A stretch of 5,604 bases of DNA from positions 1 through 5,604 of the forward strand of contig JANWHV010000055.1 of NCBI GenBank assembly GCA_025450255.1. Reading direction: 5' to 3'. The notes below the pieces were generated by a model. It saw nothing but the letters and a program-made list of their open reading frames with translations, was not told the DNA's origin and searched no databases. This DNA is from Chloroflexota bacterium (GTDB lineage: Bacteria; Chloroflexota; UBA5177; JANWHV01). Of the stretch, positions 5,421 to 5,604 are shown piece after piece; within the stretch, counting starts at the first letter, position 1; the number at the start of each line of letters is the position of its first letter. Made by a program: the position numbers and the translations under genes.

Positions 5421-5494
5421 CGTTCCCGACACGACTCGAACGTGCAGTCTCCAGGTCCGCGGCCTGGTGCTCTCTCCAGTTAAGCTACGGAAAA
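5421..5494 (-). tRNA. Degenerate tRNA-Arg-like gene, anticodon GCG
   Basis: A cloverleaf can be folded on the minus strand. The acceptor strands are TTTTCCG (5494-5488) and CGGGAAC (5428-5422). The D-arm is GCTT/GAGC with GG in the loop. The anticodon stem is CCAGG/CCTGG round loop CCGCGGA, and the T-arm is GCACG/CGTGT round TTCGAGT. Anticodon GCG (5460-5458) would read the Arg codon CGC, and both A20 and C35, known arginine identity bases, are present. Two defects stand out: the nearly universal U33 is C (5461), and the first acceptor pair is U-C with a U-G pair at 4-69. CCA is not encoded. It may be a pseudo-tRNA or a divergent mobile-element tRNA. Confidence 0.55.
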
Positions 5495-5520
5495 CGTACG
5501 GTCCCAACCTGGAACATTCT

Positions 5521-5592
5521 TTCACCACGGAGACGCAGAGACACGGAGGAATTCGTGAGCTTTTCTCCGTGTCTCTGCGTCTCCGTGGTGAA
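5521..5592. repeat. Perfect 28-bp inverted repeat with 16-base spacer
   Basis: The left arm (5521-5548, beginning TTCACCACGGAGACGCAGAG) is matched without error by its reverse complement at 5565-5592; the spacer is 5549-5564. Each arm holds the heptamer CACGGAG twice, 16 bases apart. The family resembles the CACGGAGACxCAGAGACACGGAG repeats that recur in many environmental genomes. There is no transposase inside or beside it in view. It could be a small non-autonomous element or a structured intergenic repeat; as RNA it would form a very stable hairpin. Confidence 0.85.
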
Positions 5593-5604
5593 CTGTCTTG
5601 TGGA

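Noticed and set aside
4917..5483. 188-codon plus-strand frame over the antitoxin, operator and kinase relic
   Set aside because: It crosses the AbrB gene, the AT-rich operator and the tRNA-like gene in antisense; the minus-strand explanations are much stronger.
1..5604. CRISPR array, rRNA or transposase
   Set aside because: No regularly spaced repeats, no rRNA-like sequence and no transposase or integrase motif could be seen on either strand.

Overview
This is a GC-rich bacterial window with Shine-Dalgarno-led genes and several GTG starts. No gene in it fixes the phylum; the carbohydrate-kinase-like HprK relic, the atypical tRNA and the large inverted repeat at the right edge would fit an environmental, non-model lineage. 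Everything looks like accessory rather than core genome: two toxin-like Fic-fold proteins, nucleic-acid-binding proteins of uncertain job, a decayed kinase gene and a degenerate tRNA.

Left block (1-2642). A gene cut by the left edge runs leftwards (minus) from about 293. A dual-OB-fold (DuOB-type) protein runs rightwards from a GTG at 328 to 1107. A 13-bp perfect inverted repeat sits in the divergent region between them. Facing the DuOB gene, on the minus strand, is a 472-residue protein combining a sigma-70 region-4-like helix-turn-helix with a RecQ C-terminal (RQC)-like segment and an uncharacterised C-terminal half. The 116-bp convergent gap holds two strong GC hairpins. These three genes are the best candidate for an undescribed, possibly nucleic-acid-directed (defence-like) module; no enzyme is visible, so the effector, if any, may lie in or beyond the truncated left gene.

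Middle block (2643-3077). There is no gene I can defend in this 435 bp, but it carries a promoter-like pair overlapped by a 15-bp palindrome that points at the 472-residue protein.

Right block (3078-5191), all minus strand. A canonical class II Fic enzyme with an N-terminal inhibitory helix and a C-terminal winged helix has repeated TGAAATA cores just upstream of its start. Next is a translationally coupled toxin-antitoxin pair: an AbrB-type antitoxin followed, with a one-base overlap, by a Doc-family toxin. An AT-rich island with a 9-bp tandem repeat and a 10-bp palindrome is its likely promoter/operator. So two Fic-superfamily enzymes with two different control schemes lie back to back.

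Right edge (5192-5604). A frame-disrupted fragment of an HprK-related P-loop kinase abuts the 3' end of a degenerate tRNA-Arg-like gene, which suggests an integration or recombination junction. A perfect 28-bp inverted repeat closes the window.
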